From Chrysochromulina tobinii (lineage: Eukaryota; Haptophyta; Prymnesiales; Chrysochromulinaceae), in assembly GCA_001275005.1 (NCBI GenBank), contig JWZX01002845.1:1-42575 (forward strand): DNA of 42,575 nucleotides, given 5' to 3'. Positions 29,367 to 38,300 of the stretch are shown piece after piece. The stretch's first letter is position 1. Each line of letters starts with the position of its first letter. The notes beneath the pieces are model-generated. The model was not told the origin of the DNA. It did no database searches and was given only the letters and a program-made list of their open reading frames with translations. The position numbers and the translations under genes are program-made.

Positions 29367-29756
29367 AAAATGATTGTGCAAGCACTGTGAACATGTGTGG
29401 ATCGCTGTTTTGGGTTCTATGAAGGTATTTCCTAATTTGGAAGCTGCCTTAAAAGGCGTTTTCAATAGGGTGCTGAAAAATTTACGCAAAGCGAGCGCTG
29501 TTCACGAGGAATTTGGACGGACTTCGTTTTAAGCTACCGGTAAGGGTGCGCGCATTTTGCTTTCGCGGTGCTCCGCGATGGCGAGCTTCCAGACATCAGC
29601 ACACACGAAGGTCCTCATGCCTTCCGTCCAAACATTCGAATGTCGTCGACGACACCAGGGGCGCCCTCCAATAGCCCTCCAAGCCGCTTCCAAACCCTGA
29701 CTCGCGATCCGAGCTGTGCGACGGCTGGCGCCCTAAGCACGGCACGACGGCCGTGC
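29367..29756. other. Region after the NLR-like gene
   Basis: About 390 bases, AT-richer than the neighbouring genes up to about 29560. I see no coding motif. Probably the 3' end of the NLR-like transcript plus spacer. Confidence 0.45.
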
Positions 29757-29850
29757 CCGACTTGAGGAGTCGGCGATGGCCTTGGCGCCGTCGTCGCCGA
29801 TGCTGTTGTCTGTTGCAGCCCAACTCCAAGTTGGTCAAGTACACCGCCGC
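29757..29850 (-). pseudogene. LRR relic on the opposite strand
   Basis: Read on the minus strand, 29844-29810 encodes A-V-Y-L-T-N-L-E-L-G-C-N and, one frame over, D-N-S-I-G-D-D-G-A-K-A-I-A-D-S. Together these are one LRR unit of the same RNI type as in the gene 0.4 kb away (N-x-I-G-D-D-G-A-K-A-I-A). The frame is broken in the middle and the flanks show no further unit, so this is a decayed fragment of a second LRR gene or an inverted duplicate. Confidence 0.65.
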
Positions 29851-31108
29851 CCGCGAGTGCTGGCTCGGTGGCTGTGCGTACCAGCCCGCTCACCCGGTGC
29901 TCCAAGCTCCAACTTCTCGGGTCAGGGTCTAATTGCAACCACAACCAGAATGGCTGCAGGACTACAACCTGACTACATCCAGACGTAGAACAGCGCTACT
30001 CTAGCGCGCTACTTCAGCGCGGGTACAACAAGGACTACAACCAGACGGAGGCCACAGTCCTGCGGAGGGGACGGCATTGCGCCTCATCGCAAGACGCAAG
30101 ACTCCGCCCCGCGGACCTACAGGTCAGCGCTCCTGAAAAGCTGCAGCACATTTTGTCGAGTGTGCTAAATTTCGTCATACTTTCGACCTGGAGTTCATTT
30201 GCTTGCCAAGATCGGCAAGGAGAAGGTTGGAGAAGGTCATCTACTTTGCCGCGGCTCGTAGTCGTGCATCGAAATACGAAAACGACCAGAACGTTCTGGC
30301 GCGGAGTTGGCCTTGTGTACGGTATTAGCGAGCTAGCGACGGCGGAAGTGTACTGCGGGGTCTCACTGTCGACTGTCCGTCTGTGTGTGCCTAATATGTG
30401 TCTAATCTCCTCAAAACACAAAAGACGTGTTGTACTCAGTGAGTCAGAACTCAGTGTGAAACTAAGCAAAGAGAGCAGGCGCGCGCGCGCGCGCCGGGCG
30501 CAACGGCCAACGCGAGCCCCGCGAGCGCTCGCACACGGTCACCGGGCACACGGCCACAGGGCACACACGCACGCGTCTCCATGTGAAACACAGACCGCGA
30601 GTCGTACTAAGTCCGCGCGCCGAGTGTGTCGCTTGGAATGCCAGAAAACGCCCGGCCCGCACCCTCAGTCCGTGTTGCGCCCATTGAGCATTGAGCATTG
30701 CACTGTCTTGTAGCAGAGATCATCTACAGTACACGATCGTCTTGCGCTTGGCCGCTCGCGGCAAAGCTGGAAGCTCGCGTCTGCGGCTCGTTCCGTCGTT
30801 GCCACGGTGGCACCTGCATCCAACAACTCTCCGTCCGTCTTGTCCGTCCGTCCGTCCATCAGTCTCGGCAGTGCGTCGCCTCTCTGACGCCATCCTTTGG
30901 TTTGGAGCATAGCGCCCCCTCGTGTCGCGACCCTTCCGCCCAAGACCGCGTGCCCAAGACAGCGCGCCCAATACAGCGCATCCAACACAGCGCGTCCAAG
31001 ACAGCGCCCCATCGTGTCGCGACCCTCCCGCCTCAAAGGTATAGCTGCCTCGATCCGCGCTGTTCTGAGCGCTGCAAGCTCCCCCCGCCCCCGTCTGATG
31101 CCCCGCAA
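29851..31108. repeat. Intergenic region with short direct repeats
   Basis: About 1.25 kb with no gene recognised. GGACTACAACC words recur near 29957 and 30031; a CGCGCG run lies near 30480. From about 30926 to 31035 the segment CGTGTCGCGACCCT appears twice (about 80 bp apart) around a 13-bp-type array of CCAAGACAGCGCG variants. Confidence 0.6.
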
Positions 31109-31214
31109 GCGCCTCACACACCTTTCGTCGAGCGGTAGAGCTCGCCGCCCAAGACAGTGCGCCCAAGACAGCGCGCCTCACACACCTTTCGTCGAGCGGT
31201 AGAGCTCGCCGCCC
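31109..31214 (-). repeat. 64-bp-spaced duplication of the 3' end of the glutamate-synthase-like gene
   Basis: A 42-bp segment (GCGCCTCACACACCTTTCGT onward, plus strand) is present at 31109-31150 and 31173-31214. The second copy contains the last codons and stop of the gene (Y-R-S-T-K-G-V-stop), so the terminal codons are repeated in the 3' flank. Confidence 0.88.
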
Positions 31215-34200
31215 TGCTTCCACCAAAGGGCGAGCTGCTCGGGCACCCCGGGCATCGCGCTATCGAGCAGCACCCCTGGTGTCTCGAGCGCGGGGAAGTT
31301 CTCCGAATGCAACTTCGAAAAGGGTACCGTGTGCATGCCTGAGACGCGAGGGCGCGCAATCAGCGGTCATCAGTGGTCTCACTGGTCCTCAGAGGCCATC
31401 GGAGGTCATCAGAGGGATTTCCAGCATGCATGCAGTCACGAAGGTACAGGTGCTCGCCGGATTAGGAAAGTGCATGCATGCAATCAAGACGGTACAGGTG
31501 CTCGCCGGATTAGGAAAGTGCATGCATGCAGTCCAGGTGCTCGCCGGATTAGGAAAGTGCATGCATGCAGTCCAGGTGCTCGCCGGATGAGGGCTACGGA
31601 AAGTGTCAGGGTTGGGGTGAGCGCATGCCTGAGTCGCGTCGGTACAGGTGCTTGCCCGAGACCATGGAGGGGCTCTCAACGCCCAGAGCTCCCACAATCT
31701 CGAGCGCGGCCTTGACGGTGGCGCGATGCAGGTTGGCCACCTGATGAGGGAGGCAATCCGAGGTCATCAAAGGCAATCAGAGGCAATCAAGAGACAATCA
31801 GAGGTCATCTTGAGCTCGGCCACCTGATGAGGGAGGCCATCGGTGGATGAGGGAGGCAATCACATGATGAGGGAGGCAATCACACGATGAGGGAGCCAAT
31901 CTGCCTGATGAGGGAGGCAATCCGACTGATGAGTGAGGCAATCCGTCGTCAAGAACAGTCGTCAAACCGCCGCGGCAAGCAGTGGATCATCAGTGGTCAT
32001 CAGTCAGCGTTGTCGCTCGTCATCAATGGCCATCAGTCAGCGTCGTCACTCGTCGTCTCTCGTCGCTACTCACCCGCTCACTCTTGCTTGCGACGTCGAG
32101 ACCAGACTCGAGACGAGGGTCCTGCGTAGTGATGCCGGTCGGGCACTTGTTGCTGGGGCAGGGTGGGAAGGAGTGTCAGTGGAAAGCCAATATCCGTGCC
32201 ACTCCATGTCACCCCATGCCAGCCCATGCGAATCACCTGTTGCACTGAAGAGCCTGGATGCACCCGAGGCCAAACATGAAGGCCCGCGCGGCGTTCACCA
32301 CGTCGGCGCCGTGCGCGAGCGTGCGCACGAGGCTGAAGCCGTCGTACACCTTGCCACTGGCGATCAGCTTCACTTCCTTCCGAAGCCCCGCACCAGTCAG
32401 CAGCGAGTTGACGAGACGCAGTCCTTCAGCAAGGGGGAACCCGATGGAGTTTTGGAACTCTAGAGGCGCGGCGCCGGTGCCGCCCTCGGCGCCATCGATC
32501 GTGATGAAGTCCGGCGTGATACCGGTGTCCAGCATGGCATGCACTAGTGCGGCCACCTCCGCGGGCTGCCCCACGCACATCTTCATGCCGACGGGCTTGC
32601 CACCGGAGAGCTCGCGCAGCTGGTCACAAGGCATGATGAGAGAGGCAATTAGGGAGGTGAGAGCTCGCGCAGCTGGTCACAAGGCATGGGGTGCCGCCAT
32701 CCTCAGAGGTCATCCGAGGGCCACCCGAGGGCCATCCGATGGTCATGCGAGCGAGGTGCGACGCAACGCAATCACCTGAGGGAGGTGCGACGCAAGCAAT
32801 CGCAATCGACTGCAACCATGCGCAATCGATCGCAATCATGCGCGATCACTCGCAATCCATCGCAATCAGAGCCCATCCATCCCATCCATCGCATGCACCT
32901 TGGCGATGAATTGGAGGCATCCAAAGACCGAATTGAACGCCGAGTGGCTCGCGGGCGAGTTGCAGTCCGAATAGGGAGGCTCGCCTAGCCCGCGCGCCTC
33001 GGCGATCACAGCCGTGATCTTGGCCGCCGTCAGCAGGCCGCCATGGCCTGGCTTGGCTCCCTGCAAGAGAGGTTAGGGACTCATTAGGGACTCATTAGGG
33101 ACTCATTAGGGACTCATTAGGGACTCATTAGGGACTCATTAGGGACTGGCTTGGCTCCCATCAATGGCAACCCATGGCAACCCATGGCAATCAATGGCAA
33201 TCAATGGCAATCACCTGCGAGAGCTTGAGCTCGATCATCTTCACTTGGGGGAGCGCCGCGTTCGCTTTGAAGAGCTCCTCGTCGAATCGACGCACCTGCA
33301 TGCAATCAGGGTCCAGCAGGGTCGCTCAAGCGCACTCAGGAGCACTCGGGTGCGCTCAAGCGCACTCAAGCGCACTCAAGCGCACGCAAGCGCACGCAAG
33401 CGCACTCAAGCGCACGCAAGCGCACGCAAGCGCACGCAAGCGCACAAAAAGGCCATCCGGCGCAATCAGGGTCATCAGGCCCCATCTCAGTCGCCCTCCG
33501 AAGCCATCGACGCACTCCGTCCTTGTCCGTGTACCCGCATGCAAAGTAGCCAGTGCCCACGTTCCACACGATGTCGCCGCCGAGCTTGTGGAAGCGCGAG
33601 ATGCCGCCCTCGCCTGTGTTGTGATAGCACCCGGCGATCTGGGCTCCCAGATTGAGAGCCGAGACGGCGTTGCCCGAGAGCGCGCCGTAGCTCATCGCCG
33701 ACACGTTGAAGAGCGAGGCCGAGTACGGCTGCTTGCACAGCTTGCCTCCAATGGTCACGCGCCCGGCCACCGCGGGGTCGAGGTGCTTGGGGAACATCGA
33801 GTGGGCCGCCCACTCATGTCCCTCGAGGTACACGTTGCGCTTGGTGCCGAAGGCCGTCGTGTCGGGTAGACCCTTGGAGCGGTTGTACACGAGCGTGCGC
33901 GCCTCCCGCGAGAAGGGCGCGGCGATGTTGTCGCTCTCGATCAGGTACTGCTGGATCTCGGGCCGGATCGACTCGAGAAAGTACCGAATGTGGATGAGCA
34001 CCGGGAAGTTGCGCCGCAGCGCCTGATGCTTCTGCTGCAAATCGCTCAAGCCGAGCGACCAGTAGCCGGCGGTCAAGGCAGCCAAGAGCGGTGGCACCAG
34101 CACATTCATCTCGTGCACGTATGTTAGCACCGCGGACGTTGCGGTGAGCCCGATCAGACCGTATCCACCCTTGTAGAAGTGTGCCGGAGTCCAGAGGTGG

Positions 34201-34352
34201 ATCCAATCGGGGACGCTGCCCGGATGGCGTGTGTTCACGCCCGACTTCTGGTCCACTTTCGTCGACAGGAGGCGGCAGGTGGCAAGTGGGACCGCCTGGC
34301 GTAGGGCGGCGTGCCCACCTATGAGCTGGAAAGACCGACGGCGGACGAGCAT
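31178..34352 (-). CDS. FMN-binding glutamate synthase-like protein, mitochondrial, seven exons
   Basis: Exons 34352-33516, 33295-33215, 33060-32899, 32619-32237, 32152-32074, 31740-31629, 31338-31178 join without frame conflict into 604 residues. The frame upstream starts at GTG; the ATG at 34352 gives an Arg-rich mitochondrial presequence (MLVRRRSFQLIGGHAALRQA). One or two hydrophobic segments (about 70-110) follow. The FMN-binding glutamate synthase domain shows M-S-Y-G-A-L-S, N-T-G-E-G-G, L-S-Q-G-A-K-P-G-H-G-G, G-G-K-P-V-G-M-K, I-D-G-A-E-G-G-T-G-A and the 3Fe-4S cysteines C-x5-C-x4-C in G-C-I-Q-A-L-Q-C-N-S-N-K-C-P-T-G, the last created by splicing. It lacks the glutaminase and FAD domains of GOGAT, as in bacterial stand-alone proteins of this type, so the electron donor and product are uncertain. 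The last intron uses a GC donor. Confidence 0.88.
31339..31628 (-). repeat. GC-AG intron 6 with repeats copied from the exon edge
   Basis: Donor CTCAG|GCATGC and acceptor CTCAG|GCATGC are the same 11 bases, and splicing keeps frame (G|GC). Inside are four copies (starts 31449, 31497, 31536, 31575) of GGTGCTCGCCGGATTAGGAA plus CATGCATGCA. On the sense strand part of each copy reads like the end of exon 6 (S-G-E/K-H-L-Y-R), so the array seems to derive from the exon border. Confidence 0.8.
31741..32073 (-). repeat. Intron 5 with repeated 3'-tail elements
   Basis: 333-nt intron, donor GCGG|GTGAGT, acceptor CCTCATCAG|G. Plus-strand CTGATGAGGGAGGCAATC-like units occur about six to seven times between 31741 and 31950, and GGTCATCAGT words fill the rest. 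On the sense strand each unit is a copy of the acceptor tail. Confidence 0.85.
32620..32898 (-). repeat. Intron 3 with a duplicated acceptor/exon border
   Basis: 279-nt intron, donor AAG|GTGCAT, acceptor GACCAG|C. The border segment GAGCTCGCGCAGCTGGTCAC at 32610 is repeated at 32663, so a copy of the start of exon 4 and the acceptor lies within the intron. Further inside are GCAATCGCAAT and CATCCAT words. Confidence 0.82.
33061..33214 (-). repeat. Intron 2 with 11-bp array GGGACTCATTA
   Basis: 154-nt intron with seven tandem GGGACTCATTA units (about 33077-33150) and 10-bp ATGGCAATCA units. Between them sits a copy of the first 13 bases of exon 3 (CTGGCTTGGCTCC, plus strand, 33147-33159), again an exon-border duplication. 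Confidence 0.88.
33296..33515 (-). repeat. Intron 1 with 10-bp array CGCACGCAAG/CGCACTCAAG
   Basis: 220-nt intron. About ten units of CGCA(C/G)(T/G)CAAG lie at 33349-33446. The intron starts GTGCGTCGAT and the downstream exon also starts GTGCGTCGAT, so both borders share a 10-bp direct repeat. Confidence 0.88.
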
Positions 34353-35208
34353 GGTGACCTTCACGTCCGGTGTTGGCTTTGCGTTGCCGCGGAGGTGCGG
34401 AATTCTTTTCTACCACAACGGCGCTCCGTTCGCGGTAAACCCCACTCAAACAAGGGGTCACAGGCCCAGCTTAGCACCGATCGGCGCCGACAGGCACCCT
34501 GATGCACACACTCATGCTTTAAGACCGCTCGCACGCAAAGTCACCCTCAAATCGCTCAACGAGAACGCTCACGCCGCTCGCTGAGTTTCTAAATATGCCC
34601 GGTCGGCCGTCGCCCCGCCCGCGCCCCAAGCCGGCGCCCGCCATGGCGACCCAAGCATGCACCCGTCATGGCGCCCCCAGCCGGCGCCCGTCATGGCGCC
34701 CGTCGGGGTGGAACCCAAATAAGGCACCTGCGGCGACCTAGACGTCGAGCCTGCCTGCATGCACCAAGCTGCTGCCTCTCCAGGCGCGTAGTACCCGTCG
34801 CCGCTCCACGGGCCAAGGGTAGGCATGCCACACCTTGCATGTGGCCTACCACCTTGCCCCACGCCCGCCGCCGTCGCATTCCACACGTCGCCCCTCATTT
34901 CCGCCACGTCACCTCCGCCACGTAGGAGTCGCAAAGGCGGCAGGGATGCTGCTCAACGGTCGCCCCTCATCCACCCCTTCCCACGCATCGACGGTCGCCC
35001 CTCATCATCCCCCCCCCACGCACACACACACACCGTGGGCGTGCATGCGTGGAACTCCGAAGCTCGAGTCAGGAAGCTCCAAGGCGCCCAACATGGCGCC
35101 CAGCATGCACTCAGTTGCCTAATAGGGCAACATGTGCGCATGCAACTGGGAGCTCAGAAGCTCAATCGCTCAGTTCTCCCTCATCTCAGTGGCCTCATCG
35201 GGCAACCT
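34353..35208. other. Upstream region of the glutamate-synthase-like gene
   Basis: About 860 bases between two minus-strand genes. GGCGCCCG(T/C)CATGGCG units occur three times near 34617-34700 and CGTCGCCCCTCAT three times near 34885-35010. No gene recognised. It should contain the promoter of the gene starting at 34352. Confidence 0.5.
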
Positions 35209-35347
35209 CTCATCGACGGGAGCTCACGGGAGCTCACGGGAGCTCACGGGAGCTCACGGGAGCTCACGGGAGCTCACGGGAGCTCACGGGAGCTCACGGG
35301 AGCACATGGGAGCTCACGGGAGCTCATCGACGGGAGCTCACGGGAGC
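35209..35347 (-). repeat. 10-bp array GGGAGCTCAC after the CHAT gene
   Basis: About nine tandem GGGAGCTCAC units, then degenerate copies up to the stop codon at 35348. On the sense strand each unit contains GTGAGC, a good splice-donor word, and the palindrome GAGCTC. It lies in the 3' flank or UTR. Confidence 0.88.
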
Positions 35348-38300
35348 TCAGAGGCCTTTCGCCGCGCCGATGAGGGCGAACCCGGCCCAAAAGGCGGGGT
35401 GGGCCCACTTGCCGCCGTCCGCCTGGCGCGTGGCGAGCATCGCCTGGCGCAGCGCCTCGGCCTGCGAGATCGGCGGGCCGGGCTTCGTCAGCGCCTCGTA
35501 GAAGGCGGCGAAGAGCGTCGTCGCGGGCGCGTCGGCGACCTCGTGCATCGCGCCCACGACGGCGCGCGCCCCCGCGCACAGGAGCGCGCGCGGGAGGCCG
35601 AGGGCGCCGTCGTGGGAGATGGAGCCATAGCCCGAGTGCGAGCCAGCCAGGACGACTGTGGGGAATCCCTTGAGGGGCCGATCCGAGAGCGCATCCACCA
35701 CGATCAACCCGTCGCCCAACGGCCCCAACTGCTGCGCGCGCTCCACCAGCGCCGTCGCGGGCGCGGCCTCGGCCATGATCTGTTCGGCCTCCTCGAGCTG
35801 TCCCTTCACCTGATGAGGGACGCAATCAGTGGTCATCAGTGGTCATCAGTGGTCATCAGTGGTCATCAGTGGTCATCAGCCCACAGCGCTCGAGCTGTCC
35901 CCTCACCTGCCGCCCAATGGAAAGGCCATCAGAGAGAGGCCATCAGAGAGAGGTCATCAAAAAGAGGCCATCAGGCTCGAGGGGCGCATTCACACCTCCT
36001 CAGAGTCAGCGCTGAGTTCTCCGCGCTCCACCGCCATCATCATCTCCCGCGCCACCTGCTGCGCCTCGAGCGCGGCGTTGGCCATCGTCTTGGAGGACTC
36101 ACCGACCATTGGCGTGAGCGCAAGCACCCGGGGGCGCGCGTGGCTCGCGATGTGCACGAGGCGGCGACGGCCGCCGAGAGCCAAGCCCACCGCGTACCCG
36201 GTCGCCTCCTCGCCCGTGAGCGCCGTATCGGGCGCCATTCCGAGAAGGGTCGCCACTTTGGTCGCCTCAACCAGAGCGCCCTGCGCGCACACCATCAGCC
36301 CAATCTCAGCCCAATCTCAGCCGAATCTCAAACTCAGACGGATCTCAGCCCAATCTCAGCCCAATCTCAGCCCGATCTCAGCCCAATCTCAGCCCAATCT
36401 CAGCCCAATCTCAGCAGGTGCTGTCAGGGAGGCCATCAGTGAGGCCATCAGAGAGTGACGTACCGGCAGATCGGGCAGCTCATACGAAGGCGAAGGGATT
36501 GCCCCACCGACGACGAGAGATTCGTCAAGGGGCGCTGGCGCTGTGTCGGCCGCTGCCAGCGCGGCCCGATGCACCAGATGTCGGTAGACCGTCAGGGAGG
36601 GTGCGAAACTGATCGGATGCACGTCGACGAGGCACGCGCCTGTGCGAACGCTCGAGGGAGTCGCCGACGCCGGGTGCGCCGCAGGCAAGGGCAGGGCGCA
36701 AAAGGGCACCCATTGGAGGGAGAGGTGCGTGATGATCAACAGGGGCGTCTCGGGCGTCAGGAGCGCCGCCGCGGGCGCGAGGAGCAAGTCCGACATCATC
36801 GTGAGCTCAGAAGTGACATTCACACCCGGGGCATACGGGTCGGGCTCGGCGCCTTGCCCTCGCTCGGCGAGCTCTTCCTTGCGCGCGCCGTGCACCTCCT
36901 CCTTCTCCGGCGGTCCACGTACCTGTGGGGAAGGGAGCAGGGCGCTCAGGGACTCATTCGGGACTCATTCGGGGCTCATAGGTGCTCATTAGGGGCTCAT
37001 AAAGGGCTCATTCGGGCTGTCCGCGTACCAGATGCCCCTCAAAGGAGAGAGAGACTTTGGTCAGGTAGTCGGAGAGGAGCGACGAGAACGAGCGCCCATC
37101 CTTCGCACGAGCCGGGGTCCGGTGGAGCAGCACGCACTTGCCCTCGCCGTCGAGCACCCACAAGATGATCTCGTCATCAGGCGGCTCCGGCTCCGCCTCG
37201 GCGGCATCGGCCTCAGCGAGGCGCTGCATGGACGCGTCGCCCTGGGCACCGGGCGGCGGCTTGGGCGTCGTCTTGGGCGGCGTGGCATCGCGGTCCGCCT
37301 CGAGCAACGCATAGTACAGGCACATGCCCGGCGACTTGGCGCCACTCTTGCCCGAGATCTCGCCGAGATGCGAGAGCGCCTCCGACACGTGCTCGGGCGT
37401 CGAGATGAGCGCCGGGCCCGCCGGCACAGACGGCGTGGCGCCGGGCGCCGTGCCGGGCGCGTCCTCCTCGACCTCCTCGAGGGCGTCCGAGACGTTATCG
37501 CCATACTTGACGCGAGATTCGGTCGAGGTCGCGCCGAGATTGCGGATCGGGTTGTCCGCGAGCAGGTGTCGCAAGGTCACGCACCTGCCCGCCTCGGCAG
37601 CGAGAAGCGAGGGCAGAGAATGCTGCGGCTGCAGCGCGATCAGGCTGGCCACGAGGAGCGAGGTGGTGTCTGCGTGCTCGTCGAAGAATTGGAGGCTCTC
37701 GGGGTCGTCACCTGCAATCAGTGGTAATTCAGTGGTCATCAGTGGTCATTAGTGGAAAGCAGTGGTCATCAGCGCCCATCAGTGGTCATCAGTGGTCATC
37801 AGCGCAGTCCAGCGCCATCAGTGGCACTCACCGCCTGCCTCGCCCGCGACGACGCGCTCCTTGTGCGTCTCATGCAGCGACTCAGCGAGAACGGTCCAGA
37901 CACTGGCGGACTGGAGGAGGCACGGGAGGGCCTTGGACCACTCCTTTTGCTGCACGAAGACGGCTCCGAGGCGCGTGTTGCACTCGCCCTTGGCTTCGTC
38001 ATCGTCGAGCTCCGAGGCGATCGCGAGCGCCCGCTGCAGCGCGACGACCGCCTCGTCGAGCGAGCCGCTGCGAGATTGGGAGATAATGGGAGATGAGGGG
38101 AGATAAGGGGAGATAAGGGGAAATTAGGTGAGATTTGGGGAGATTGGAGAGGTGGAGAGGGGAGAGCCAGAGAGCCAGAGAAGGAGAGGGACGGGGGCGG
38201 GGCGGGGGCGGGGCGGGGGAGGGGCTGCTGGCGTGGGAAAGAGCTCCACCCCAGCCATGCGCACCGGAGGCGGAGAGTCATCGCCAGATCAAGGTTGCCA

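Noticed and set aside
28370-29489. Two long antisense frames opposite the LRR region
   Set aside because: They repeat every 28 codons only because the sense LRRs do; no independent motif or start context.
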